Assembly: GCF_000974485.1 (NCBI RefSeq)
Contig: NZ_BBOM01000008.1
Coordinates: 124,001 to 188,000 of the forward strand
Direction: 5' to 3'
DNA: 64,000 nucleotides
Source: Streptomyces sp. NBRC 109706
GTDB lineage: Bacteria > Actinomycetota > Actinomycetes > Streptomycetales > Streptomycetaceae
Shown here: positions 1 through 9,300 of the stretch, piece after piece
Position numbering within the stretch: position 1 is the first letter of the stretch
How the letters are laid out: each line of letters begins with the position of its first letter
Program-made: the position numbers and the translations under genes
Notes under the pieces: model-generated
What the model saw: only the letters and a program-made list of their open reading frames with translations
What the model was told of the DNA's origin: nothing
Database searches by the model: none

Positions 1-658
1 GGGCGGTCATCATGGCGACCGGCCCGCCGGACTCGAACGGCGTGTGCCCGGTGAGGAGTTCGTGGAGGACACAGCCCAGCGCGTAGAGGTCGGAGCGGGC
101 GTCCCCCGGGTGCTCGGCGAAGCGTTCCGGCGGCATATAGGCGAGGGTGCCCATGACCTGGCTGGACTTGGTGGTGGCGGCCATGAAGCGGGCGATGCCG
201 AAGTCGAGGACCTTGATCTCGTCGTCGGTGGTGAGCATCAGGTTGCCGGGCTTGAGGTCCCGGTGGACGACATCGGCGGCATGCGCGGCGGCCAGCGCCG
301 CGGCGGTCCCGGCGGCCCACTCCACCGCGCGGTGGACGGGCGGCGGACCGTCCCGGCGCAGGAGGGCGGCGAGATCGTGCCCGCTGATGAACTCCATGAC
401 GAGGTAGAGGGTGCCGTCGGTGGCGTCCTCGCCCATGTCGAAGACGGTGACCACACCACGGTGGTTGAGCCGGCCGGCGGTGCGTGCCTCGCGGAAGAAG
501 AGCTGGGCGCCGCCGCCCCCGCCCCGCTGGTGCGGGAGGAGCTTGACGGCGACGCGGCGTCCGATGACACGGTCGTGGCCCGCCCAGACCTCGCCCATGC
601 CGCCCCGGCCCACGAGCGACGCCAGTTCGTACCGGCCCGCGAGTACCCGATCAGCCAC
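1..658 (-). CDS. Serine/threonine protein kinase, N-terminal part (runs off the left edge)
   Basis: The minus strand encodes the first 219 residues of a Hanks-type (PknB-like) kinase. Visible in order are the glycine-rich loop GRGGMGEVW, the lysine of VAVKLL, the catalytic loop HRDLKPGN and the DFGIAR metal-binding motif, so the visible part of the catalytic core is intact. I start it at GTG 656-658 because the kinase frame opens there with VADRVLAGRYEL behind a G-rich stretch. An ATG a few bases upstream lies in another frame. The gene is divergent from the lipid-PKS operon, so it could be a regulator of it or simply the neighbouring locus. The C-terminal part, where sensor or membrane segments would lie, is outside the window. 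Confidence 0.9.
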   Translation of the reverse strand, partial: MADRVLAGRYELASLVGRGGMGEVWAGHDRVIGRRVAVKLLPHQRGGGGGAQLFFREARTAGRLNHRGVVTVFDMGEDATDGTLYLVMEFISGHDLAALLRRDGPPPVHRAVEWAAGTAAALAAAHAADVVHRDLKPGNLMLTTDDEIKVLDFGIARFMAATTKSSQVMGTLAYMPPERFAEHPGDARSDLYALGCVLHELLTGHTPFESGGPVAMMTA

Positions 659-1116
659 GCTGCCCCCGTCCCCTCGTCCATCGCACACCTGGACCCTCGG
701 TGCCCATTCAACCGCAACCGCGCACCACGGGCTCCCGAGGTTCGGGTGCGGAACCAACGCACCGTAATTCCACTAGAGTCCCGCCCGCTCCGGTTGTCGG
801 GGCGGGGATGCTGCGTACTCTTTTCCCTGTGTGGCCCGGTGGTCGAGTCCGGTGGTCGAGTTCGGTGGATTAGTTCGGCGGCTCGGTCCGGTGGTTGAGT
901 CCTGAGGGGAGAGACAGGTGAATCGGTCGGCATTCCGGCCGTATCGCGAATGACGCCGTGCGGAGTGCGCCGCCGTGTGTTTACCGGAACTCCGATCCGG
1001 GATATCCACGCAGCCCAGTGCGCCCGTACCGCCTGATCGACAGCCCGTCGAAAAGCCGCCGGCCCTTCTCTCCTCCCTGGTGGAACCGGCCTCACCGACG
1101 ACCGAGGGGAATTACC
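659..1116. promoter_or_regulatory. Divergent promoter region between kinase and lipid-PKS operon
   Basis: This 458-bp gap separates the kinase and FAAL starts and must hold promoters for both. I see no conserved protein in it. The most notable content is an array of 13-bp repeats at 837-901, listed separately. The FAAL ribosome binding site GAGGGGA is at about 1104-1110. Confidence 0.6.
837..901. repeat. Five tandem 13-bp repeats upstream of the lipid-PKS operon
   Basis: Five head-to-tail 13-bp units run from 837 to 901. Units 1 and 2 read CGGTGGTCGAGT(C/T), units 3 and 4 are diverged, and unit 5 returns to CGGTGGTTGAGTC. The array lies about 215 bp upstream of the first gene of the lipid-PKS operon. 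It may be an iterated operator for a regulator or a simple sequence expansion. Confidence 0.75.
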
Positions 1117-2829
1117 ATGCAGCGAGGCATGCGACCCGCGCTTCTGGACGGAGAAACGCTGGGGGACGGCCTGGTCCGAATAGCGAAGGCCGCGCCGGAA
1201 ACCCGTGCGCGATTTCCCACCGCCGGCGACGAGATCACCACGGCGGAACTCGAACTCGCCTCGGCCTCGGCCGCGCACGAGTTCTTACGCGCGGGCGTGC
1301 GGCCCGGGGAGGTGGTGGGCGTGCTGGTGCCCACCGCGGCCCGGTTCCTCACCACGATCTTCGGGCTGTGGCGGGCCGGGGCCGCGATCAGCGTGCTTCC
1401 GGTGGGGACCGGTTTCACCGATGTGCGCGCCGTCGCGCACCGTCTCGGGCGGATCGCGGATGTCGCGGGGATGCGCCATCTCGTGCTGGACCAGGACTAC
1501 GCGGACCTCGGCCGTGAACTCGCCACCGTGACACCCGAGTTGACTTTGGTGCCGCCGCCGTCGCCCGGCGGCGTCGGCAGCGCCGGCACCCTGCCGACGG
1601 TCGAACCCGACGCGTTGGCCGTCGTCCAGTTCACCTCGGGGAGCACCAGCCGGCCCAAGGGCGTGCTGCTGCCGCACCGGACCACCATGGCCGGCCTGCG
1701 CGCCTGCGTGGTGTCCGGGGCGTTCAGCCCGGACGACGTGTTCGTCCAGTGGGTGCCGACCTTCCACGACATGGGGCTCATCGGACTGCAGTCGCACTGG
1801 CTCAACGGCGCCGATGTGCATGTCTTCGACCCGATCTCCTTCCTCCGCCGCCCGGGCGCGGTGCTCGAACACTTCGCCACCCACGGCGGAACGGTGATGA
1901 CCGGGCCCAACTTCGCCTACGACCATCTGCTGGACAATGTGGCGCCCGAGCGGCTCGCGGCCCTCGACCTGTCCGGCTGGCGGCTGGCGTTCAACGGCGC
2001 CGAGCCGGTCGGCGCGGCCACCGTGCGGCGGTTCACCGAGGCCCTGGCACCCAGCGGCGTCGACCCCTCCGTGATGTACCCGGTGTACGGCATGGCCGAG
2101 GCCACCCTGTCGATCAGCTACCCCACCCCGGGCGACACGGCGACGACGCGCGCGGTGGACCGCGACGAACTCGCCTCGACCGGCGTCGCCCGGGCCGTGG
2201 ACCCGAGCACGCCCCGGGCCAAACCGGTGGTCTCCGTGGGCCGCGCGGTGCACGGCCTGCGGCTGCGGATCGTCGGCGAGAGCGGCGCGGTCGCCGCCGA
2301 GGGGGCGCTCGGCGAGATCCAGATCGCCGGCGACTCGGTGACCACCGGGTACTACCGGGACCCCGACGCGACCAGGGCGGCGTTCGACAACGGCTGGCTG
2401 CGCACCGGCGATCTGGGTTTCCAGCTCGACGGCGAGCTGTATGTCACCGGGCGGCGCAAGGAGATGATCGTGGTGCGCGGCCAGAACTTCTTCCCCGACG
2501 ACGTCGAGACGGTCGCCCGTTCCGCACCCGGCGTGTACCGCCGCCGCTGTGTCGCCTTCGCCGACCAGGACGCCTCGGGCGGTGAGCGGATCGGCGTCAT
2601 CGTGGAGGCCAGGGCCGATCCCGCCGCCGTGTACCGGGAGGTCCGCAGCCGGGTGGCGGCCGAGCTGGAGCTGTCCCAGGTGCAGGTCTATGTGGTCAAA
2701 CCCCGCTGGATTCCCCGTACCACCAGCGGCAAATGGCAGCGCGTCCTGGCCGCGCGGCGCGTCACCGCCGGAGACGGGGCACAGGTCTTCTCCGGCACCG
2801 GAAGCCAAGACCAAGGAGAACGGGTGTGA
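1117..2829 (+). CDS. Fatty acyl-AMP ligase (FAAL)
   Basis: A 570-residue AMP-forming ligase of the FAAL type that should activate a free fatty acid as acyl-adenylate and hand it to an ACP rather than CoA. The ATP loop FTSGSTSRPKGV, the HDMGL segment, NGAEPV (typical of FAALs), YGMAEATL, RTGDLGF and the hinge region before NFFPDDVE are all present. The C-terminal lysine motif TSGKWQR is also there. I start at ATG 1117 behind GAGGGGA. The frame stays open further upstream but without protein-like content. It is the first gene of the operon, and its stop overlaps the next start by 4 nt. Codon 57 (1285-1287) is TTA, so expression probably depends on the bldA tRNA if this is a streptomycete. Chain-length preference cannot be read from sequence. 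Confidence 0.92.
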   Translation: MQRGMRPALLDGETLGDGLVRIAKAAPETRARFPTAGDEITTAELELASASAAHEFLRAGVRPGEVVGVLVPTAARFLTTIFGLWRAGAAISVLPVGTGFTDVRAVAHRLGRIADVAGMRHLVLDQDYADLGRELATVTPELTLVPPPSPGGVGSAGTLPTVEPDALAVVQFTSGSTSRPKGVLLPHRTTMAGLRACVVSGAFSPDDVFVQWVPTFHDMGLIGLQSHWLNGADVHVFDPISFLRRPGAVLEHFATHGGTVMTGPNFAYDHLLDNVAPERLAALDLSGWRLAFNGAEPVGAATVRRFTEALAPSGVDPSVMYPVYGMAEATLSISYPTPGDTATTRAVDRDELASTGVARAVDPSTPRAKPVVSVGRAVHGLRLRIVGESGAVAAEGALGEIQIAGDSVTTGYYRDPDATRAAFDNGWLRTGDLGFQLDGELYVTGRRKEMIVVRGQNFFPDDVETVARSAPGVYRRRCVAFADQDASGGERIGVIVEARADPAAVYREVRSRVAAELELSQVQVYVVKPRWIPRTTSGKWQRVLAARRVTAGDGAQVFSGTGSQDQGERV

Positions 2830-3692
2830 ACAGCAGAACGGAATCGGCCGCCGGGGTCCCCCTGCTCGCGGACGAACGCATGCACAGCGCCCGGGTGTTC
2901 GCCGGCTACCAGCACGCCACCTGGGAGCTGCACCACATCCCGTGGGACGAGTTCAGGCCGGATCTGGTGGCGCCCGAGCACATCGTGTTCGCCAAGGGCG
3001 CCATCGTGGGCGAGTCCAATGTCATCGCCGCGACCCACGGCCTGCTCAACGAGTTCGCCGAGGACTACGACTTCTCGCAGTTCGCCTCCATCTGGGGCTA
3101 TCAGGAGATCCAGCACCACATCGCCTTCCAGACCTGGCTCCAGCTCGCCGGCCACCGCATCGACCACCGGACCATCGCCGCGATGCGCGAGGCGTACCCG
3201 CCGGGGGTGAGCAGGGCCGCCACCCTGGCCACCAACGTCATCTGCGAGGTGCTGGCCACCCATGCCTACAAGTGCGTCGCCCGGTCCCTGCGGGAGCCGG
3301 TGCTCGCCGCGATCCTGAACAAGGCCAGCGGCGACGAGGCCCGGCACGCCCGGGAGTTCGTCCACTACACCGCGCGGGAGCTGGCGGCGCACCCCGAGGA
3401 CCGCGCCTCCGTGGTGGAGACCCTGTACATCTACATGGGCACCACCCGCGACCTGTACCGCCATCCCGTCAGCCGGTTCAAGGGGAACCTGCCCGAGCTG
3501 GCGGACCACGAGACGATCGACGAGATGTTCGCCTACTTCGCCGAGGTGGACGAGGACGGCAGGGAGTGGGCCAAATGCTGTGAGCAGCTGTTCAAGTACT
3601 TCTCCACGCTCACCGGCCACCGGCTGACCAAGATGGCGGACGTGCGGCGGGCCATCGCCGAGGAGTCGTCGCGCGACCGGGTCTCCGCGTGA
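2826..3692 (+). CDS. Acyl-ACP desaturase-like diiron protein 1
   Basis: A 288-residue soluble, helix-rich protein with diiron ligand motifs of the ferritin-like acyl-ACP desaturase family (FA_desaturase_2): EIQHH near residue 94 and DEARH in the second half, with further acidic residues between (NVICEVLATH). It should oxidise a carrier-bound acyl chain, most simply inserting a C=C, using O2 and reduced ferredoxin. The GTG start overlaps the FAAL stop (GTGA), which implies translational coupling. A second relative lies four genes downstream, so the chain may receive two double bonds, or one enzyme may have another oxidation role. Position specificity is not predictable here. Confidence 0.85.
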   Translation: MNSRTESAAGVPLLADERMHSARVFAGYQHATWELHHIPWDEFRPDLVAPEHIVFAKGAIVGESNVIAATHGLLNEFAEDYDFSQFASIWGYQEIQHHIAFQTWLQLAGHRIDHRTIAAMREAYPPGVSRAATLATNVICEVLATHAYKCVARSLREPVLAAILNKASGDEARHAREFVHYTARELAAHPEDRASVVETLYIYMGTTRDLYRHPVSRFKGNLPELADHETIDEMFAYFAEVDEDGREWAKCCEQLFKYFSTLTGHRLTKMADVRRAIAEESSRDRVSA

Positions 3693-4234
3693 GTACCGCC
3701 CGGCGTCCGTCCGACGGGACGATCGACCTCCCCTGGCACGCGGAGCCGTCCTTCAACTGCTTCGGCTGCTCGCCCCGCAACCCGATCGGGCTCGCCCTGC
3801 GCCTGAGACGGCTGCCGAACGGGGACCACGCGGCCGAGACCACGTTCACCGAGAACTACGCGTCCTACCCGGGGGTCGTGCACGGCGGCATCGTGAACGT
3901 GCTGTTGGACGAGGTGATGGGCGACACCATCGCGCTGGTCCACGAACTGCTCGCGTTCTCGGTGACGTTGCGCAGCAGGATGCTGCTGCCGCTCAGGGTC
4001 GGCGAGCCCTATCTGACCGTCGCGCGGATCGGCGGCGGGGGCAACGGGGTGCTGCACGCCGAGGCCGAGATCACCGGGGCGGACGACGCGCTGCATGTCA
4101 TGGCCACCGGCACCTACCAGCCGATCCGCTCCGAGCAGGCCAGGTCCCTGATGGAACTGGACGAGGCGGCCTTCGCCCGGGTGCGGCACTACTTCGATCA
4201 CAAAACACTCGACCACGCCACAGGAGAGAGATGA
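3689..4234 (+). CDS. Hotdog-fold thioesterase (PaaI/4HBT-like)
   Basis: A 181-residue single-hotdog protein. The family signature is HGGIVNVLLDE in the middle of the chain: the glycine pair caps the active-site helix and the acidic residue at its end is the usual catalytic one. FNCFGCSPRNPIGL near the N-terminus matches related PaaI-type proteins. It probably hydrolyses acyl thioesters, either freeing misprimed chains from the operon's ACP or releasing an intermediate. The start GTG overlaps the previous stop by 4 nt and its own stop overlaps the ACP start by 4 nt, so it is firmly part of the operon. Confidence 0.85.
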   Translation: MSTARRPSDGTIDLPWHAEPSFNCFGCSPRNPIGLALRLRRLPNGDHAAETTFTENYASYPGVVHGGIVNVLLDEVMGDTIALVHELLAFSVTLRSRMLLPLRVGEPYLTVARIGGGGNGVLHAEAEITGADDALHVMATGTYQPIRSEQARSLMELDEAAFARVRHYFDHKTLDHATGER

Positions 4235-4506
4235 CCAGCGAGCCCATCAGCCGCGAGCAGGTCGCCGCGGTCACCACCGAACTGGTCGCCGCCGAGCTGG
4301 AGATCTCCCCCTCGGAGATCGCGCTCACCGACGTTCTCAAGGGACTGCCGGGCGCCGACTCGATGAAGCTGCTGCGGGTGGTGTCCAAACTGGAACGCCA
4401 CTGGGACGCCGAGTTCGACGACGAGGCCATCTTCGCCGCCCGGACGGTGGACGATCTGATCACGTTGGTCCAGAAGCACCTCGGCGAGGAGACGGCCGGC
4501 TCATGA
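4231..4506 (+). CDS. Stand-alone acyl carrier protein
   Basis: A 91-residue ACP with the phosphopantetheine attachment motif GADSMKLL, its serine at about residue 50, and the usual four-helix acidic pattern. It sits inside the FAAL operon with 4-nt overlaps on both sides (ATGA at each end). The simplest reading is that the FAAL loads the fatty acid here and that the desaturases and methyltransferase act on this acyl-ACP. Dedicated ACPs for FAALs are well known, for example in lipopeptide starter loading. Confidence 0.9.
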   Translation: MTSEPISREQVAAVTTELVAAELEISPSEIALTDVLKGLPGADSMKLLRVVSKLERHWDAEFDDEAIFAARTVDDLITLVQKHLGEETAGS

Positions 4507-5372
4507 CCGCCCCGACGCCACGGGAGGCGTACCAGGCCACCAACCAGCACTACGAACTCCCCGCCGAACTCTTCGGCATCTATCTCGACCGGCGCCTCAA
4601 GTACAGCTCCGGGCTCTACCCCGACGAGCACACCGACCTCGACCAGGCGCAGACCAACAAGCTCCACTTCGTGGCCCGCCGCCTCGGCCTCACCGGCGGC
4701 GAGCGGCTGCTGGACATCGGCTGCGGCTGGGGCAGCCTGATCCTCTTCATGGCCCGGGAGTTCGGCTGCCGCGTCACCGGGGTCACCCCCTCGGGCCCGC
4801 AGGCCGACCATATCGGGGCGGAGGCGGCCAAGGCGGGGGTGGCCGACCTGGTCACCGTGGAACGCGGCTCGTTCACCGATGTCGAGCCGGCCGGGCGGTT
4901 CGACGCGGTCACCCTGCTGGGCTCGATCGTCCACATGCCCAACCGGACGGCGGTGCTGCGCAAGGTCCACGGGCTGCTGCGGCACGGCGGAGCGATGTAC
5001 CTGTCGGAGAGCTGCTTCCGGGACCAGGCGGCCTACGAGGAGTTCTCGCGGCGGCCCGGCACCCGACATGTCACCGAGGGGATCTTCGGCTTCGCGGACA
5101 TGGTGCCGCTCTCCACCCTGGTGGCGGCGGTGGAGTCGGCCGGCTTCAGCCTCACCGGGCTTGCAGATCTCACGGCGCACTACCACCGCACCATCGAAGA
5201 GTGGGAACAGCGCGTGCGGGCCGCGCGCGACCGGGTCGAGCTGATCGCCCCCGGTATGAGCGAACCCCTCGTCCGCTATCTCCGCACCGCCAACGCCGGT
5301 TGGGGCTACACCACCAAGCACTACGCGCTCAGCGCGCGCAGATCCCGGCTGGGCCCGACGGAGGCACCGTGA
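4503..5372 (+). CDS. Cyclopropane-fatty-acid-synthase/mycolate-type methyltransferase
   Basis: A 289-residue SAM-dependent methyltransferase of the CFA synthase/mycolic-acid methyltransferase family. The N-terminus HYELPAELFGIYLD and LKYSSGLY matches the family substrate-entry region, and LLDIGCGWGS is the SAM-binding motif. Such enzymes add a methyl or methylene group across a cis double bond, giving cyclopropane, methyl-branched or methoxy products. The mycobacterial members act on ACP-bound chains. Placed between an ACP and a desaturase, it most likely modifies the unsaturated acyl-ACP. C-methylation elsewhere on the product cannot be excluded. The start (ATGA) and stop (GTGA) both overlap neighbours. 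Confidence 0.85.
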   Translation: MTAPTPREAYQATNQHYELPAELFGIYLDRRLKYSSGLYPDEHTDLDQAQTNKLHFVARRLGLTGGERLLDIGCGWGSLILFMAREFGCRVTGVTPSGPQADHIGAEAAKAGVADLVTVERGSFTDVEPAGRFDAVTLLGSIVHMPNRTAVLRKVHGLLRHGGAMYLSESCFRDQAAYEEFSRRPGTRHVTEGIFGFADMVPLSTLVAAVESAGFSLTGLADLTAHYHRTIEEWEQRVRAARDRVELIAPGMSEPLVRYLRTANAGWGYTTKHYALSARRSRLGPTEAP

Positions 5373-6238
5373 ACGACACCCGACCCGACCCCGGTTATGA
5401 GCCGTTACCCCCGGCCGTCGAACCGGGGGAGATGCGGGAGCTGACCCGGAACGCGGTGCGCCGTGCCGCGTCCCGGCAGTGGTCGGTCGACGAGCTGTCC
5501 TGGGCGTCGCTGCGGCCCGAGCAACTGACCGACACCGACCGGTCGGTGGTCCGGTTCATCACCTTTATCGAGGACCATATCCCCGGGTACCTGACCTACT
5601 TCCTCGACGCCTTCCCGGTGTCCGGCACCGATCTGGCCATCGAGGAGTTCTGCTTCAACCGGGAGTACTTCCGGTTCCTGATCTCCTGGGCGAACGAGGA
5701 GGAACGCCACGCCTCGGTGCTGACCAGGTACCAGATCGAGGCCGGCATCAGCGATCCGGAGACGCTGATGCGGGAGCTGGCCGAGGAGGGCCGCAAGAAG
5801 TTCGCCCTGCCCTACGAGAGCCCGGTGCAGGCGTTCACCTACACACTGGTGCAGGAGAAGGCCACCCAGCTGTTCTACCAGCGGTTTCGAACGGTCGCCA
5901 GGGAGCCGGTGCTCCGCGACCTGCTGCACCGGCTGGCCAGGGACGAGGCCCGGCACTTCGCCTTCTACAGCGAACTCGTCGAGGCGTATGTCCGGCGGCA
6001 CGGGCTGGCGGCGACCGTGCCGGACCTCAAGGACGTGCTGGCGACCTTCCGCATGCCGCTCGCCGACACGTTGAACGGGTACTGGCGGTGGTCGCTGAGG
6101 ATCGCGGACGCCACGTCCTACGACCACACCGAGGCGTACCAGGCGCTGGTCAGGCTCGTCAACGGGTTCGCCACCTCGGGCGGCCGCGCCTCGGCGGCCG
6201 ATCTGGGCGCGTTCACCCGGGCACTCCGCGGGCTCTGA
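5369..6238 (+). CDS. Acyl-ACP desaturase-like diiron protein 2
   Basis: A 289-residue diiron protein of the acyl-ACP desaturase family. It shows WANEEERH in the middle, an EKATQ helix and DEARHFAFYSE later, which together supply the two EXXH-type iron ligand sets. It differs clearly from the first desaturase of the operon, so the two probably act at different positions or stages. The GTG start overlaps the methyltransferase stop by 4 nt. Codon 13 (5405-5407) is TTA, the second such codon in the operon. A 77-bp gap follows before the first PKS gene, the only sizeable gap in the operon. Confidence 0.85.
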   Translation: MNDTRPDPGYEPLPPAVEPGEMRELTRNAVRRAASRQWSVDELSWASLRPEQLTDTDRSVVRFITFIEDHIPGYLTYFLDAFPVSGTDLAIEEFCFNREYFRFLISWANEEERHASVLTRYQIEAGISDPETLMRELAEEGRKKFALPYESPVQAFTYTLVQEKATQLFYQRFRTVAREPVLRDLLHRLARDEARHFAFYSELVEAYVRRHGLAATVPDLKDVLATFRMPLADTLNGYWRWSLRIADATSYDHTEAYQALVRLVNGFATSGGRASAADLGAFTRALRGL

Positions 6239-6315
6239 CCGACAGGGGCCCGACGGCCGCACAGCCCCGCGCACAGCGAACATTCCGGCGCACAGCGACA
6301 GGACGAGGTGTTCCC

Positions 6316-9300
6316 ATGCAGGCGAACGGCACGGCCGGCCCGGCGTCGGTCGCGGTCATCGGACTCTCCGCCGGCTCATCGGCGGATCCGCCGGCCGAGG
6401 CGGCGCTGTGGGCGCTGGAGAACGCCGGCGTCCCGCCGGAACGGCCGGCGGCCACGGCGACCGGCGTCTTCGCCACGGCGTCCGCCGAGCTGGTCGCCGC
6501 CGAACTCGGCCTGACCGGGCCGGTGTTGACGCTGGAGGGGCGGCCCGCCCAGGTGCTCCACCTGGCCTGCCGGAGCCTCGGCACCGGGGAGTGCGATCTG
6601 GCCGTCGCCGGGATCCGGGCCCTCGGAGGGGACGGCGGCTTCCTGGTGCTGAAACGGGCCGCGGACGCGCTGGCCGACGACGACCCGATCCACTGCCTGA
6701 TCGACGGAAGCGCCCTCGGCCGGGGGGACGTCGTCCGGCGGGCGTGCGCCCGGGCCGGGGTGGACCGCGACGCCATCCGGTTCGTCTGGCGGCGCGGCTA
6801 CCAGCCGGCGGAGACCGCGCTCGACGGGCTGAGCGAGGGGGCCGAGCCGGACGACGAGCGGGAGGAGGCGGCCGCCATCCTGGAGCTGCCCCCGCTGCTC
6901 GGCCGCCGCCACGTTCCGCCGCCCGGCGTTCCGCTCGGCGACGACCGTCGGCTGACCGCCCTGCTCGGCAGCCTGGACCGGGCGGGCACCGCCTGCGCGC
7001 TGGTGCTCTCCGAACCCCCGGCGCGGCAGCGGCCGTTGGCCCCGACCGGCACCCCGACACAAGCGCCGCCGGTGCCGGTGCCGGTGCCGCTGTCGGCGGA
7101 CAGCGCGGAGAGCCTGCGCGGCCGGGCGGAACGGCTGCGGCTCCGGCTGGCCGAGCCGGACGCCCCCGACCTGCCCGACATCGCCCACACCCTGGCCGTC
7201 GCCCGCCCGCACCGGCCGCACCGGGCGGTGATCGTGGCCACCGACCGCGCCGAGCTGGCACGCGGGCTCGGCGAACTCGCCTCCGGCGCTGGCGGCGCCC
7301 GGGAGGCCGGGGCCGGACGCCGGGTGGCCTTCCTCTTCCCGGGCGAGGGCGGGCAACGGCCGGGCATGGGACGCCGGCTGTACCCGCTGTTCGACGTGTT
7401 CGCCGACGCGCTCGACGAGGTGTGCGACCAGCTGGACGCCGTCGCCACCTGGTCGGTACGCGATCTGCTGCTCGGCGAAGGACCCACCGAGGTGGCACCG
7501 GCCGACGAGCCGCTGTACACCCAGGACGCGCTGTTCGCCCTCCAGGTGGCGCTCTTCCGGCAGTTCGAGGACTGGGGAGTGCGCCCAGACCGGGTCGCGG
7601 GGCACTCCGTCGGGGAGCTGGCGGCGGCGACCGTGGCCGGGGTGTTCTCCCTGCCCGAGGTGTGCGCGCTGCTGGCCGAGCGCGTCCGGCTGTTCCGGGA
7701 ACGGACGCCCGTCGGCGGCGCGATGGTCGCGCTGCGGATCTCGGAGGACGAGGCGCTGACCTCGTTGGCCGGCTGCGAGCGGCTGGCCGGGATCGCCTCG
7801 GTGAACGGACCCGACTCCGTCGTGCTCTCCGGGGACCGCGACACCGTGCTGCGGATCGCCGGACAGTGGTCGGAGCGTGGGCGCAAGGTGAAACGGCTGC
7901 CCGTCGACCGGGCCTTCCACTCGCCGCATATGGCGGCGATGGCCGACGACTTCGAGCGCTTCGTCCGGGAACTCTCGCCGCGACCGCCGACCGTCCCCGT
8001 CGTCCCCGTCCACCCCGGGCTGGGGTCGCGGCCCGAGGTGGTCGGCCGGCCCGAGTACTGGGGCGCACAGGTGCGCGGCACCGGGCACTTCCTCGGCTCC
8101 GTCACCGCGCTCCACGCCGCCGGCGTGGACACCTATGTGGATCTGAGCGCCAACGGGATGCTCGCCGCGCTGGTCGAGGAGTCCCTGCCCGCGACCACGG
8201 CCGACGCCCCACTGGTCACCGCGGCCCTGCGCGGCGGCGGCGACCACTCCGATCCGCAGGCCCTGCTCGGCACCCTCGGCCGCCTGCACAGCCATGGCGT
8301 CGAGGTCCGCTGGCCCCGGGTGCTCCACGGGCGCGGCGGCCGACGCGTGCACCTCCCCACCGGGGTGACCGAGACGGCCGGGCCGCCGGCCGCCACCGGG
8401 GCCCAACCGACGGATCTGCGCCGGGTGATCAGGACCGAGACCGAGGCGCTGGCCAGAAGCGACTACGGGCCCGACCGTTCCTTCGTCGAGCTGGGCCTCG
8501 ACTCCCTGGCCGTCGTGGAACTGGTGAACCGGCTGCGGGAGCGGACCGGACTCGCCATCGGCGCCACCGCGCTCTTCGACCACCCCACCCCCGAGCTGCT
8601 GGCCGCCCACCTGGACAACCGCGCCCCTCACCCGACTCCCGCCCCCGTCCGCCGCGCCGACCCGGACGAGCCGATCGCCATCGTCGGGATGAGCTGCCGC
8701 TTCCCCGGCGGGGTGCGCTCGCCCGACGAGCTGTGGGACGTGGTCGACTCGGGCCGGCATATCGTCTCCCCGATACCGGAGGACCGGGGCTGGGACCTGG
8801 CCGCCCTGCACGATCCGGAAGGCCGAAGGCCCGGCACCACCCGGGTCCGCGAGGGCGGATTCCTCCACGACGCCGCCGAGTTCGACCCCGCGTTCTTCGG
8901 CATCGGCGAGCACGAGGCCCTGGACATGGACCCGCAGCAGCGGCTGCTCCTCGAACTCTCCTGGGAGGCTTTCGAACAGGCCGGTATCGACCCGGCCACG
9001 CTGCGCGGCAGCGACACCGGGGTCTACGCCGGACTGACCCATGGCGACTACGGCACAGGCCCCGGCCACGCCGGGCCGGCCGCCCGCCCCCAGCTGGCGA
9101 TGGGGACGGCGACCAGCGTGGCGTCCGGCCGGATCTCGTTCACCTTCGGGCTGCAGGGGCCCAACCTCTCCGTCGACACGGCCTGTTCCTCGTCCCTGGT
9201 GGGGCTGCACCTCGCCGCCGCCGCGCTGCGCCGGGGCGAGTGCTCGCTGGCGCTGGCAGGGGCGGTGACCGTGCTGTCCTCCCTGACGGTGTTCGTCGAG

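Noticed and set aside
238..1278. A 346-codon minus-strand frame covering the kinase start
   Set aside because: It is Ser/Arg-rich and out of frame with the kinase motifs GRGGMGEV, HRDLKPGN and DFGIAR, which lie in another minus frame starting at 658.
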